Assembly: GCA_035403465.1 (NCBI GenBank)
Contig: DAONFG010000007.1
Location: 1-64,000 of the forward strand
DNA from: JAAYBQ01 sp035403465
Lineage (GTDB): Bacteria > Spirochaetota > UBA4802 > UBA5550
DNA: 64,000 nucleotides
Reading direction: 5' to 3'
The translations under genes and the position numbers were made by a program. Under the pieces are notes generated by a model. It was not told the DNA's origin. It ran no database searches and saw nothing but the letters and a program-made list of their open reading frames with translations. Shown piece after piece: positions 8,316 to 17,150 of the stretch (within the stretch, counting starts at the first letter, position 1; every line of letters starts with the position of its first letter).

Positions 8316-10874
8316 ATGCGCACATCACGTATACTATATATAATATTCGAAACAGTCACAATGCTCTTGATTATCCTGATAATGATTCTTGTGTACTACC
8401 ATGTTAAAAATAATATCAGGAAGGAATTTATCAAGATCAGGACATACCAGATCAACCAGACATCCGAGCTTCTTGATACATTCCTTGAAAGAAAAACGAA
8501 AGCATTTAAACAGTTCTGTTCTATAAGCAACAAGCGGGAAGCTGCAACACTTCTGAATGATTTCGCAGATGTATATACACTGGACAGCAGACTTGCAGTT
8601 CGCCAGGTACTGGTTAAAGAACCGGGAAGCAGCCTGTCTCCTGGATATGATTACAGCGCTTCGCCTGCTGCAGCATTTTTCATGAGTATCAACTCTGCAG
8701 GTATCAGCCACTCGGGGATGTTTAAATCAGCAGAAAACGGCAGCATAAGCCTCTACATCGCATCAAAGCAGGGAAGCAGTATTCTTGCAGGCCGCGTTCC
8801 GCTTACGACACTTTCACTGGATTTTGCAATCTCCGCAGGATACCGGGACGATATTGTACTCTTTGCATCAAGCGAGGGTGAAGTTCTTGCTTCGTCAAAA
8901 GATTCCCTGAAAATACCCGTTCTTCCGGATGAAACGGAAAAAACAATCACTCTTGACAGGGAGTATCTGATAACAAAAAAATTCAACAGTTCAATCGACG
9001 GAATGATAGTCCTGCTTACTCCTGTATCAGCAGTATACAAAGCTGTTGAGGTGACTAAAAAGTATATTGCATATTTCATTTTTTTCCTTTTTGTGTTCTT
9101 TATACTCCGCCTGTTACTCATGTTTGTGATATTGATCCTGCCGCTTGAAAGGTTCATCCATATGCTCACTGACTGGGGAATTGAAAATAAGCCGGAAATG
9201 CATAGCAGTATTTTTTTCCGGATAAAGGAATTTGATACGCTCTATAAAACTTTCTTTGAAAAAACACGCCTGATACATAATTCGATTACAGAACTTAAAG
9301 AGAACGAAACAGAACTTAAAAACATGAGACAATACCTGAAGAGCATTATAGACTCCATGCCTTCAATTATCATTGCTGTAGACATGAACGCACGCGTGAC
9401 AGAATGGAACAGGGCCGCGGAGCAATTCACCGGTATAGCCGTCGAACATGCAGAGGGCAGACCAATATGGCACATGATCCCTGAACTTGGGAAATACAGT
9501 GATGCATTTTACGAAGCCCTTTCCCTCAACGAACTGCGCGAATTCAAAAAGCAGGTCTTCACTAAAAAAGATAAAGTATATATGGACATAACAATCTTTC
9601 CGGTTACAGGCCTTGAATCAGTGGCAGCTGCAATCAGAATTGATGACATCACCATGTTTGAAAAAGCGGAGAAAAAACTGAGACAGGCCCAGAAGATGGA
9701 GATTGTAAGCACACTTTCGACCGGGATTGCTCATGACTTCAACAATGTGCTTGGCGGCATAATTGGGGCTGCATCCATAATGAAAAAAAAGGTAACCGGC
9801 AACGCCGGTATGGATGAACTTATGGAAAGTATTACAAGATACCTTGAGATCATTGAAACATCGGCTAACCGTGCAACAGGCATTATAACAAGGCTCCTCG
9901 CGCTCACAATGCGGCAGGAGGTTGAGTTCCGCATTACAGATCTTAACGCCATTGCCTCCAATGTTGAAAATATATGCAGGAGCAGCCTTGATAAGTCTGT
10001 CGTTATTAATGGCCTACTGACCGATAGTCACCCGATCGTTAATGCAGACCGGAACCAGATAGAACAGGTAATGCTGACCCTGTGTATCAACGCGGCGCAC
10101 TCAATGACAATTATGCGGCCCGATGATCAGCAGCAGGGAGGAAGACTGACAATTTCAGTTACTGACAGGATAAACGGAGCAGAACTCTCTTCAGTATACG
10201 TTGAGGCAAATCCCGGAATTGATTACAGGTCATTTTCTGTTACTGATGAAGGTGTCGGTATAGAAACATCCAGGCTCCGTAAAATTTTTGAACCGTTCTA
10301 TTCAACAAAGTCAGATATATCCGGTTCAGGACTGGGCCTGTCAATGGCATATAACATCATCAGGCTGCACGGGGGGTTCATCACAGTTAATTCAAAGCCC
10401 GGCCAGGGATCGGAATTCACAGTTTATCTGCCTGCAGTAGAAGTTGAAGATTCAGCCCGGGTTGAGGTGCCCTTACAGGCATCATACGCGGGTGAAGGCA
10501 CTATTCTTGTCATTGACGACGAACCTGTCATAAGGGAACTCGCTGCCGAAATTCTTGCGGACTGCGGTTACAGTGTTATTACTGCATCTGAGGGTTCCGA
10601 GGCTGTTGCAATATTCAGGGAGAAAGGTGTATCGATAACACTTGTCCTGCTTGACCTTACGATGCCTGGAATGTCCGGCATAGAAACATTCGCTGAACTG
10701 CAGAAAATCGATCCGCAGGTGAAGGTGCTGATGTCTTCAGGTTTTGTGCATGACGAGAGGATAGGAAAGGCCGCGTCATCGGGAGCCGCGGGTTTTATCC
10801 ACAAGCCGTATACAATGGATAAACTTTCAGAAACAGTTTACAGGATACTAAGCATGAAAGACCGGGAAAGATAA
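8316..10874 (+). CDS. hybrid sensor histidine kinase/response regulator (PAS-HisKA-HATPase-REC)
   Basis: An 852-residue inner-membrane sensor. TM1 is about residues 7-28 and TM2 about 250-275, with a roughly 220-residue periplasmic sensor between them that I cannot assign. A PAS domain follows (about 340-450). The HisKA box 'GIAHDFNNVLGG' carries the phospho-His, then the ATPase boxes 'DEGVGI' and 'GSGLGLS'. A C-terminal REC domain has 'VIDDEP', phospho-acceptor 'LLDLTMPG' and the conserved lysine in 'HKPYT'. The HDFNN-type H-box belongs to the kinase family that often ends in a receiver without a DNA-binding output, so phosphate probably passes to an unlinked partner. An AGGGG lies upstream of the chosen ATG. 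Confidence 0.92.
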   Translation: MRTSRILYIIFETVTMLLIILIMILVYYHVKNNIRKEFIKIRTYQINQTSELLDTFLERKTKAFKQFCSISNKREAATLLNDFADVYTLDSRLAVRQVLVKEPGSSLSPGYDYSASPAAAFFMSINSAGISHSGMFKSAENGSISLYIASKQGSSILAGRVPLTTLSLDFAISAGYRDDIVLFASSEGEVLASSKDSLKIPVLPDETEKTITLDREYLITKKFNSSIDGMIVLLTPVSAVYKAVEVTKKYIAYFIFFLFVFFILRLLLMFVILILPLERFIHMLTDWGIENKPEMHSSIFFRIKEFDTLYKTFFEKTRLIHNSITELKENETELKNMRQYLKSIIDSMPSIIIAVDMNARVTEWNRAAEQFTGIAVEHAEGRPIWHMIPELGKYSDAFYEALSLNELREFKKQVFTKKDKVYMDITIFPVTGLESVAAAIRIDDITMFEKAEKKLRQAQKMEIVSTLSTGIAHDFNNVLGGIIGAASIMKKKVTGNAGMDELMESITRYLEIIETSANRATGIITRLLALTMRQEVEFRITDLNAIASNVENICRSSLDKSVVINGLLTDSHPIVNADRNQIEQVMLTLCINAAHSMTIMRPDDQQQGGRLTISVTDRINGAELSSVYVEANPGIDYRSFSVTDEGVGIETSRLRKIFEPFYSTKSDISGSGLGLSMAYNIIRLHGGFITVNSKPGQGSEFTVYLPAVEVEDSARVEVPLQASYAGEGTILVIDDEPVIRELAAEILADCGYSVITASEGSEAVAIFREKGVSITLVLLDLTMPGMSGIETFAELQKIDPQVKVLMSSGFVHDERIGKAASSGAAGFIHKPYTMDKLSETVYRILSMKDRER

Positions 10875-10904
10875 GGCAACATAATATTTTATAATCAGAA
10901 TAAT

Positions 10905-11024
10905 GCTCCGTCATTGCGAACGAAGTGAAGCAATCTGTTTAAGTAAATCACATATATTCTCATTGAAACCAATTGACTTCTGAAACAGATTGCCACGGCA
11001 TTCCATGCCTCGCAATGACAGCGG
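10905..11024 (+). repeat. MITE-like inverted-repeat element (TCATTGCGA family)
   Basis: The outer arms GTCATTGCGA and TCGCAATGAC, and the inner arms GCAATCTGTTT and AAACAGATTGC, form an interrupted hairpin of about 120 bp. It lies between the hybrid kinase and the 53-residue gene. The sequence type 'TCATTGCGA...GAAGCAATCT' is a dispersed palindromic repeat I recognise from many unrelated bacterial genomes. There is no ORF in it. Confidence 0.75.
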
Positions 11025-11048
11025 CTAACTAAAAATATAAAACAAAAC

Positions 11049-11210
11049 TCATTTCCCCAGCACGTACTTGTTGATAAGAAAATCAGTCTGCATGGGATTA
11101 AGGTCATACTTTTTGCTTACATCGTCGATGAGTGAGCTCCTGTCAATTTCAGGATTTTCCTTCAGCTGCTCCGACATGTATTTTACTGCATTTTTCAATG
11201 ATTCGTCCAT
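11049..11210 (-). CDS. 53-residue conserved-looking small protein next to radical SAM gene
   Basis: The ATG at 11208-11210 is preceded by AGGGGGAAAC, and the frame runs 53 codons to TGA. The product is highly charged and alpha-helical (begins MDESLKNAVKYMSEQ, ends INKYVLGK), with no membrane segment and no cysteine. It begins 19 nt after the radical SAM stop, so it is very probably translated from the same transcript. I do not recognise a family. Codon choice and the ideal ribosome-binding site make it a credible gene. Confidence 0.68.
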   Translation of the reverse strand: MDESLKNAVKYMSEQLKENPEIDRSSLIDDVSKKYDLNPMQTDFLINKYVLGK

Positions 11211-11229
11211 GTTTCCCCCTTTTTCTCCG

Positions 11230-12114
11230 CTACAGCGCCCTCATATGTTCAGGCTTGAGAATACTTTCATCTTTTGTTGATATAACCTGGTCAATGAGCT
11301 TAAGCACTGCACTCTGCTCTTCAGGCAGGTTTGCCCTGATAGGCAGATAGTTTGATGCGTGGTTTGAGGTGAAATAGCACTTTCTCTTCACGCTCATATT
11401 TTTAATAATAGTTCTGAGCTCACCAAGCAGTCCGAACTTGTCTGGAAGCACAAATTTTCCTGACTTGTACTCCTGGAAGAGCAGGGTGTTGGGCAGTATC
11501 ATGACAGTGAGCGCAGAGGCGTAGTCCGGGGACATCTCGCCAAGAAGCTTTCCGGTATCGCGCGCGTGGTCTGCTGAAAGTTCGGTGCCGCCAATACCAA
11601 GAAGCACGGTCTGTGAGAGTTTGATCCCCGCATCAATGACTTTTGCCGATGCCTCTTTCATGTGTTTGGGGAAAGCGCCCTTCCTTATGCGCCGCAGAAC
11701 CTCTTCGTTGCCGCTCTCAATCCCCTGGTATATAACGCCAAGCCCCGCCTCCCTGATGGCGCGCAGTTCCTCGGGAGTTTTGCGTAAAATGGCCTTTGCG
11801 TTGCCGTACATGTTTATGTTTTCCATGTGCGGATTCTTCTGTTTTATATAATGCATGATGCGCAGTATATCATCGGTCGGGAGGATCAGCACATCGCCGT
11901 CTGCAAGGAATGCCCGTTTAAAACTGTGCCTGTATGAAGAAGCCTCGTCAATATCCTTCCTGACGGTCTCCCAGTCCTTTATCCTGAACCTCTCATCAAG
12001 ATCCTTGTATGTACCGCAGAATGTGCACATGTTGTGCGAACACCCCACTGTTGCCTGAATAATCATGCTGTACGCCTCGGATGGCGGACGTATCACATGC
12101 CCTACGTAATCCAT
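11230..12114 (-). CDS. radical SAM protein
   Basis: A 294-residue cytosolic protein. The iron-sulfur motif CxxxCxxC is seen in 'GCSHNMCTFCGTYK' near residues 24-37. The SAM-binding 'GD' strand (FLADGDVLILP) and the later 'YQGIESGNEEVLRRIRKGA' and 'LGIGGTE' match the Elp3/HemN-like B12-independent subgroup. This family often appears as 'radical SAM protein' without a known substrate. It has no accessory Fe-S domain of the SPASM type. The 53-residue gene directly follows. Confidence 0.87.
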   Translation of the reverse strand: MDYVGHVIRPPSEAYSMIIQATVGCSHNMCTFCGTYKDLDERFRIKDWETVRKDIDEASSYRHSFKRAFLADGDVLILPTDDILRIMHYIKQKNPHMENINMYGNAKAILRKTPEELRAIREAGLGVIYQGIESGNEEVLRRIRKGAFPKHMKEASAKVIDAGIKLSQTVLLGIGGTELSADHARDTGKLLGEMSPDYASALTVMILPNTLLFQEYKSGKFVLPDKFGLLGELRTIIKNMSVKRKCYFTSNHASNYLPIRANLPEEQSAVLKLIDQVISTKDESILKPEHMRAL

Positions 12115-12232
12115 TTATGTAACCTCATTGTATAAATTTTCTTTAAATGATTACCGGCTGTTAAAACACTTTTTCCCTGACATAACCGGTAACCGATAAG
12201 AAACCAGTCACCGGCAAGTGTTACAGCATCCT

Positions 12233-12272
12233 ATAAAAAACGGCCCCCTTTGTTCAACTATTATTTAGGGGG
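12233..12272 (-). terminator. terminator for panB-lrp operon
   Basis: On the minus strand a CCCCCT/AGGGGG stem with a 17-nt loop is followed by GTTTTTTAT, 17 nt after the Lrp stop codon. Confidence 0.7.
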
Positions 12273-12288
12273 TAATGCGGGTCCCGGT

Positions 12289-12819
12289 TCAGGACTCGAA
12301 TGCAGTGCCGAATTCATAGTCCCGCTTTATGTATTTCATTATGATTGCAGTCTCGACATTGAGGATACCCTCGATCCTGCTGAGACGGTTGTATACCAGG
12401 TCATGGAGCTCGTCAAGGGACTTCACAATAAACTCGGCGTTAATATTTGTCTCACCTGTAGTCATGACAATGTACCAGAGTTCCCGGATCTTCTCAAGCT
12501 CACGGAGCACGGAATCGATCATCTTCATGTCGACGTTGATGTAAAGGTCCCCTGCGATCTCAAAGCCGGTCCTGAATGGATTTGCAACAGCAACAATCTG
12601 TATGTACTGTTCATCTATCAGCCTCTTTATGCGGCCGCGCACTGTTGCCTCGGAGATATTAAGCTCCCTGGCAATATCCGTGTTGCTGGCGCGGCCGTCT
12701 TTCTGCAGAATGGATATAATCCGGGAATCCGTGGAATCGATCCCTTTCTTTTTTATATCCTTCTGCTCATTCTCAGGCATCTCTGCCTTGCCTGCAGTTC
12801 CCTGCACCTTCCTACTCAT
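12289..12819 (-). CDS. Lrp/AsnC family transcriptional regulator
   Basis: A 176-residue protein. An N-terminal winged HTH covers about residues 28-75 ('IISILQKDGRASNTDIARELNISEATV'), and a C-terminal RAM/AsnC ligand-binding domain follows ('GDLYINVDMK', 'GETNINAEFIV', 'VETAIIMKYIKRDY'). A charged 25-residue leader precedes the HTH. It probably binds an amino acid or related metabolite and regulates nearby metabolism. Its start overlaps the 3' end of panB by 8 nt, so it is translationally coupled to panB and may sense a branched-chain intermediate (inference). Confidence 0.93.
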   Translation of the reverse strand: MSRKVQGTAGKAEMPENEQKDIKKKGIDSTDSRIISILQKDGRASNTDIARELNISEATVRGRIKRLIDEQYIQIVAVANPFRTGFEIAGDLYINVDMKMIDSVLRELEKIRELWYIVMTTGETNINAEFIVKSLDELHDLVYNRLSRIEGILNVETAIIMKYIKRDYEFGTAFES

Positions 12820-13639
12820 AGATGTTATTCTGCGCAGGGAATGTTCCGCTCTTCACTTCGCTGTCATAGCCTTCGAGAGCGGTTTTAACCAGATCATGAA
12901 GGTTAACATATTTTTTTACAAACTTGGGCTGGAATGTTTCATCTATTCCCAGCACGTCGTTTATTACCAGTACCTGCCCGTCACAGTAACGTCCCGCGCC
13001 GATACCTATAGTGGGGATGGTCAGTTTTTCAGTAATCTCCTGCGCAAGGGACTCGGGGACCTTTTCCAGAACCAGCGAACATGCACCCGCATCCTGAAGT
13101 ATGAGTGCGTCCTCAATTATCCTCTTCCGCTTATCCTCCTCCCTCCCCTGGACAGAGTAGCCGCCGAACTTGTGCACGGACTGAGGTGTAAGGCCCAGGT
13201 GCCCCATAACCGGGATCGAAGCGGTAACCATGGCCTCTACCACAGCCCTGAACTCCCTGCCACCTTCAAGCTTAACAGCGTTCGCACCCGTCTTCTTCAT
13301 CATATTCCCGGCGTTCCGGAGCGAATCCTCAACAGAAATGTGGTAGCTCATGAAGGGCATGTCTATAACAAGAAATTTTGATGGCGCGCCCCGGCGAACA
13401 ACCTCTGTGTGATAGATCATCTGTTCCACTGTCACGGGTATTGTGTTATCGTAACCGGCAAATGTGTTGGCCACCGAATCTCCCACAAGAATAATATCCA
13501 TTGGTGTCTGCTCAACTATCCGTGCAAAAGCATGATCATAACATGTGATCATTGATATTTTTGTTTTCTTTTCTTTACATGATTTAAAATCGTTCACAGT
13601 GAAAGATTTGTATCCTGCAGCATTCAAATAAGCGCTCAT
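12812..13639 (-). CDS. panB: 3-methyl-2-oxobutanoate hydroxymethyltransferase PanB
   Basis: About 275 residues. It transfers the one-carbon unit of methylene-THF to alpha-ketoisovalerate, the first step of pantothenate synthesis. Visible signatures are 'MITCYDHAFARI', 'ILVGDSVANTFAGYDNTIPVT', 'VIDMPFMSY', 'AVKLEGG' and 'GIGAGRYCDGQVLVINDVLG'. Two ATGs lie close together. The second (13637-13639) sits about 9 nt from GGAGGT and is preferred; the first would be only 3 nt away. panC and panD are not adjacent. The downstream Lrp gene overlaps its end. Confidence 0.96.
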   Translation of the reverse strand: MSAYLNAAGYKSFTVNDFKSCKEKKTKISMITCYDHAFARIVEQTPMDIILVGDSVANTFAGYDNTIPVTVEQMIYHTEVVRRGAPSKFLVIDMPFMSYHISVEDSLRNAGNMMKKTGANAVKLEGGREFRAVVEAMVTASIPVMGHLGLTPQSVHKFGGYSVQGREEDKRKRIIEDALILQDAGACSLVLEKVPESLAQEITEKLTIPTIGIGAGRYCDGQVLVINDVLGIDETFQPKFVKKYVNLHDLVKTALEGYDSEVKSGTFPAQNNIYE

Positions 13640-14000
13640 AAACATATACCTCCTGATTTAACGTCATGGTAACCAGATAAGCATCCCAGCAGAAAATGTC
13701 AAAAATTATTGCGAAAATAACAAAAAAAAATATAAAATTTGCGAATTTATTGATAAAAATCCATAATATATGCGAAATTCTACTAATTATTTATAAAACA
13801 GGCTCATCCTGCAAGTTTAATTTTTAAAGATATTTCTTGACATAAACTGTTCCGCTCCATTAAAACTATATCCGTATTAATAGCTGCCTGGATTCTGCTC
13901 CTTCAAAAATAAGCCATACTTGGTAAAGAAAATTCAGCCGGCATCACAAATAACATCAGCAATTGCACGGATATAACCGCTGAAACCCGGAAGGACAAAA
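13640..14000. other. AT-rich divergent intergenic region (panB / glycosyltransferase)
   Basis: A 361-bp, strongly AT-rich region holding the promoters of two divergent genes. A TTGACA at 13837-13842 with TTAAAA 17 nt later is a possible plus-strand promoter for the glycosyltransferase. I see no ORF, no RNA gene and no convincing operator palindrome. Confidence 0.5.
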
Positions 14001-15197
14001 ATGAATATTGCATATGTATGTGACCAGTACTGGCCTGTGATCAGCGGTGTTTCAGTATCCAATGACATGTTCAAAAAACACCTTGAAAAGCTCGGCTGCA
14101 AAGTCTGGTTTTTTGTTCCAGACTATCCCGGTGCCGCAGAGCTGGACAAAACCATGGGCAACAGGGATGTATTCCGGTTCAAGTCCTACCCCCTCTTTTT
14201 CAACAGGGAGAACCGTCTGGTCTTTAAAATGGAAAAGAAAAATCTTTACAAAGCTCTCGATTCGATAAAGCCCGATATCATACACGCCCATTCGGAATTC
14301 GCGATTGCAGTGATGGCAAACAAATACGCCCGTAAAAATAATATACCATTTATATACACAACACATACCAACTGGGAGGAACTGGCAAGCCTCTATGTTC
14401 CCTTCCTCTCCAACCTCATAGGAAGGCTCTATGCCCGCCACAGACTCAGTAGAACCTGGAACAAAGCTGACCTTCTGATAGCGCCCACATCGCTCATGGA
14501 GGTGCTGCTACAGTATTACATGGTAAAGGTCCCGATAAAGGTGCTCCCCACCGGGGTTGACAAAAGCGACTTTGTTTCAAAAACCCTCAACAAAAAAAAG
14601 GCCCGTGCTATCATCATAAAGAGGCACCCTGAGCTTAAAAACAAGAAGATACTTTTCTTTGCCGGCAGGATAGGCATGGAGAAGAACATAGAGTTTATAA
14701 TAAACTCACTTGCGCTGCTGCTGCCATCCATGCCCGACACGAGGCTTATAATTGCGGGTGATGGTCCGGCAAAAACGGATATCATGAAGTATACGGCAGA
14801 TAAAGGCTTGAGCGACAAAGTGACCTTCACGGGATTTGTTGCGCGCAGCAGCCTGAAGGAATACTACTACGCGGCTGATGTTTTTGTATTCGCTTCAAAA
14901 GTTGAAAGCCAGGGGCTCGTTGCCCTTGAGGCAATGGCCTGCGGCACGCCTGTTGTTGCAATCGGCAAAATGGGTACACGCGAGGTTATGGGCGGTGACA
15001 ACGGCGGTTTCATGGTTGATGATGACATTGACATGTTTACTGAAAAGGTAAGCCTTCTGCTTAGTGACAAAAAGCTTCACAGGATAAAAACCGCTGAAGC
15101 ACTGCGCCACGTGGAGAAATGGACGATAGAGACAATGGCCGTTAAGCTGCTGAATATCTATAAAGTACTGAAGGTTAAGAAAAACGCCGGCAGGTAA
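14001..15197 (+). CDS. GT4-family glycosyltransferase
   Basis: A 398-residue GT-B enzyme. The N-terminal acceptor domain begins 'MNIAYVCDQYWPVISGVS', the typical glycine-rich start of GT4 enzymes, with 'DIIHAHSEFAI' further on. The donor domain has 'FAGRIGMEKNIEFII', 'GDGPA' and the E-x7-E motif in 'ESQGLVALEAMACGTPVVA' near residue 305. The closest characterised relatives by these motifs are diacylglycerol glucosyltransferases and phosphatidylinositol mannosyltransferases, so a glycolipid product is plausible but unproven. It converges with the deacetylase-like gene; the stops are 18 nt apart. Confidence 0.88.
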   Translation: MNIAYVCDQYWPVISGVSVSNDMFKKHLEKLGCKVWFFVPDYPGAAELDKTMGNRDVFRFKSYPLFFNRENRLVFKMEKKNLYKALDSIKPDIIHAHSEFAIAVMANKYARKNNIPFIYTTHTNWEELASLYVPFLSNLIGRLYARHRLSRTWNKADLLIAPTSLMEVLLQYYMVKVPIKVLPTGVDKSDFVSKTLNKKKARAIIIKRHPELKNKKILFFAGRIGMEKNIEFIINSLALLLPSMPDTRLIIAGDGPAKTDIMKYTADKGLSDKVTFTGFVARSSLKEYYYAADVFVFASKVESQGLVALEAMACGTPVVAIGKMGTREVMGGDNGGFMVDDDIDMFTEKVSLLLSDKKLHRIKTAEALRHVEKWTIETMAVKLLNIYKVLKVKKNAGR

Positions 15198-15215
15198 ATA
15201 GAGATATATACTCTC

Positions 15216-15944
15216 CTAGAAAAGTCCCCTCATAAGGACAGGTTTGAAACCCTTTGCGTTCAGTGATTTAAACATCCCAGAAAAGAATTCCAGGGAGCTT
15301 TCAAGTTCAAGGTCGCATTCATGCACAGCTACCCTGAGCCTTGTTTTGCGCGAAAGAAGCGAAACAAGATACATAAGCCGCGCGCCGGTCTTCAGAAAAA
15401 CAAGTTCACTCCCCTTGATGCTCCCCAGGGATATTACGGGTGAAAAAAATGAATGCCCGCTGAAATCCATCGAGAAAAGTGATTCGACAAACACAGGGTT
15501 TAACCTTCTCAAAAATTTGCGGTTGTTTCTGCACGCGATCCAGCACGGGGGGCATATCCCGGTATCAGTACCTGTGAACGCGGTTACCTCTTGATACATT
15601 TCCCTGGTTTTATCGCGCAGTTTTTCAGTATCAAGAAGGTACTCTGCCTGGTATTTATGATAGAACGATATAAGCCTGCCAACGTTTTCCGGGCAACGGT
15701 GGGTCAGCCCGTGAAATACTATTTCAAGCGCCCCTTCTTCCATCTTCCTGCTCAGAAAACGTGCAAGAGGTGAACTGCTCTCAAGCTCTTCGTCAAAAAC
15801 GAGGTGAACTGCAAGCGGAACCCTGTAGCGGTCAATCACAGTACGGATCTTCGCAACCGTAGCCTCGCCTCCGGAAACCTTTACGTCATGCAGCGATAAC
15901 GCGTATCGCCTGCCTGGACCTGTTGACTCTGATGGCAGATACAT
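15216..15944 (-). CDS. polysaccharide deacetylase-like protein (DUF2334 type)
   Basis: About 242 residues. The start of the NodB-like barrel is visible as 'RYALSLHDV', where the aspartate aligns with the catalytic/metal Asp. 'EIVFHGLTHR' supplies the His-x3-His metal pair, and 'GICPPCWIA' resembles the later proline-rich strand. This matches DUF2334-type deacetylase-like proteins rather than classic NodB. The frame is open 14 codons further upstream to a GTG at 15986, but the ATG at 15942-15944 has AGGGGA about 10 nt upstream and is preferred. It sits head-to-tail against a glycosyltransferase, so a role on a surface glycan is possible. Confidence 0.72.
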   Translation of the reverse strand: MYLPSESTGPGRRYALSLHDVKVSGGEATVAKIRTVIDRYRVPLAVHLVFDEELESSSPLARFLSRKMEEGALEIVFHGLTHRCPENVGRLISFYHKYQAEYLLDTEKLRDKTREMYQEVTAFTGTDTGICPPCWIACRNNRKFLRRLNPVFVESLFSMDFSGHSFFSPVISLGSIKGSELVFLKTGARLMYLVSLLSRKTRLRVAVHECDLELESSLEFFSGMFKSLNAKGFKPVLMRGLF

Positions 15945-16067
15945 TCTGAGCATTCCCCTGATAATTTTTTTACAGGATGACTTCACATATTATGATTTCA
16001 AGAAATTTATGTCGTGACTTGAAATTATTTACACTCTCCGCGAATACCCTATAAACATCGTTACTAT

Positions 16068-16096
16068 TTGACAAAGATCAGATCTATTATTAAATA
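16068..16096 (+). promoter_or_regulatory. putative sigma70-type promoter for the Band-7 gene
   Basis: TTGACA at 16068-16073, a 17-nt spacer and TAAATA at 16091-16096 (with an overlapping TATAAT at 16095). The Band-7 ATG is about 58 nt downstream, preceded by AAAGGAGG. Confidence 0.45.
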
Positions 16097-16153
16097 TAAT
16101 TATTCATAATCAATGAAAACCATAAAACTTTCGCTAAAACAAAGGAGGACTTA

Positions 16154-17050
16154 ATGTCATACTTCACACTTGGCATAATTGCTGCTGTTTTCGTGTTTCT
16201 TATTGTACCCAACATCCGCATTGTTAACCAGAACACGGTGCTGGTTATCGAATTCCTGGGCAAATACAACAGGGTCATGAATGCGGGCCTTAATATTAAA
16301 ATACCGGTACTGGAAAGCGTGCGCGAAAAGGTTTCACTGCGTCAGCAGAATTTCAGCATTGAAGGGAAGTACCCGTCAAAGGACAAGGTTATAGTCGATG
16401 TTAACACCAACCTGATCTACAGGGTAAATGACGCACCGGAAGGGATTAAAAAATATACCTATGCGCTTGAAAACAGGTCAGCATCAGTGGGCGCCATAAT
16501 CGAAAACTCGCTAAGGACATATATTGCTAAAGAAACCCACGAAGGAATACTTGAGAAGAAAGAGGAACTGGCCCTTCACATACGTACCGACCTTGAAAAG
16601 CAGTACGAGGAATGGGGAATGCTGATCAGCAGCTTCCAGATAACAAATGTCAATTTTCCACTTACGATTACTGATGCCATGTCCGAAGTTGTTGCATCGC
16701 AGCAATTAAGAAAAGCAGCAGAAAACAAGGGTGAGGCAGTGAAGATCCAGGCAATCAAGGAGGCCGAGGCGGAAAGGGAACGCAAGAGGCTGCAGGGTGA
16801 AGGTATCGCGCTTGAGAGAGAGGCAATAGCCTGGGGACTACAGAAGTCTGTTGAGATTGTACAGAAAGCCACGGGTGGATCATCCCAGGAGATTCTGTCT
16901 ATACTGACGCTGACACAGTATCTTGATACGCTGAAAGGAATAGGGATGTCTCCCAATTCAAAGGTGCTTTTTATCGACAGCAGCATCCAGAAAAACACGG
17001 ATATGATGCAGCAGCTTATGGCTGTTTTCGACACACAGAATAAACAGTGA
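16154..17050 (+). CDS. SPFH/Band-7 membrane protein (QmcA/stomatin-like)
   Basis: A 298-residue protein with one N-terminal membrane helix (residues about 3-20), then a Band-7 domain ('QNTVLVIEFLGKYNRVMNAGLN', 'VDVNTNLIYRVND'). A long charged helix of 'EAEAERERKRLQGEG' type follows, then a hydrophobic tail region. This is the stomatin/QmcA architecture; such proteins form large oligomeric rings on the membrane and bind FtsH in some bacteria. No NfeD-like partner gene is adjacent, unlike many bacterial stomatins. Excellent Shine-Dalgarno (AAAGGAGG). Confidence 0.92.
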   Translation: MSYFTLGIIAAVFVFLIVPNIRIVNQNTVLVIEFLGKYNRVMNAGLNIKIPVLESVREKVSLRQQNFSIEGKYPSKDKVIVDVNTNLIYRVNDAPEGIKKYTYALENRSASVGAIIENSLRTYIAKETHEGILEKKEELALHIRTDLEKQYEEWGMLISSFQITNVNFPLTITDAMSEVVASQQLRKAAENKGEAVKIQAIKEAEAERERKRLQGEGIALEREAIAWGLQKSVEIVQKATGGSSQEILSILTLTQYLDTLKGIGMSPNSKVLFIDSSIQKNTDMMQQLMAVFDTQNKQ

Positions 17051-17143
17051 GACTCACTGTTTCATCATAAATTATGCTCAGAGCATTATAACAAATATAG
17101 AGTTTTTAAAAACTATCTCTATTAACGAAAACATGCTCTGAGC
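17043..17143. repeat. two hairpins after the Band-7 gene
   Basis: AAACAGTGA-GAC-TCACTGTTT overlaps the Band-7 stop codon as a perfect 9-bp stem. It is followed by a second inverted repeat, GCTCAGAGCA (17075-17084) and TGCTCTGAGC (17133-17142), about 48 nt apart. Neither has a proper T run. They may act in 3'-end processing or weak termination between two convergent genes. Confidence 0.5.
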
Positions 17144-17150
17144 CATAAAC

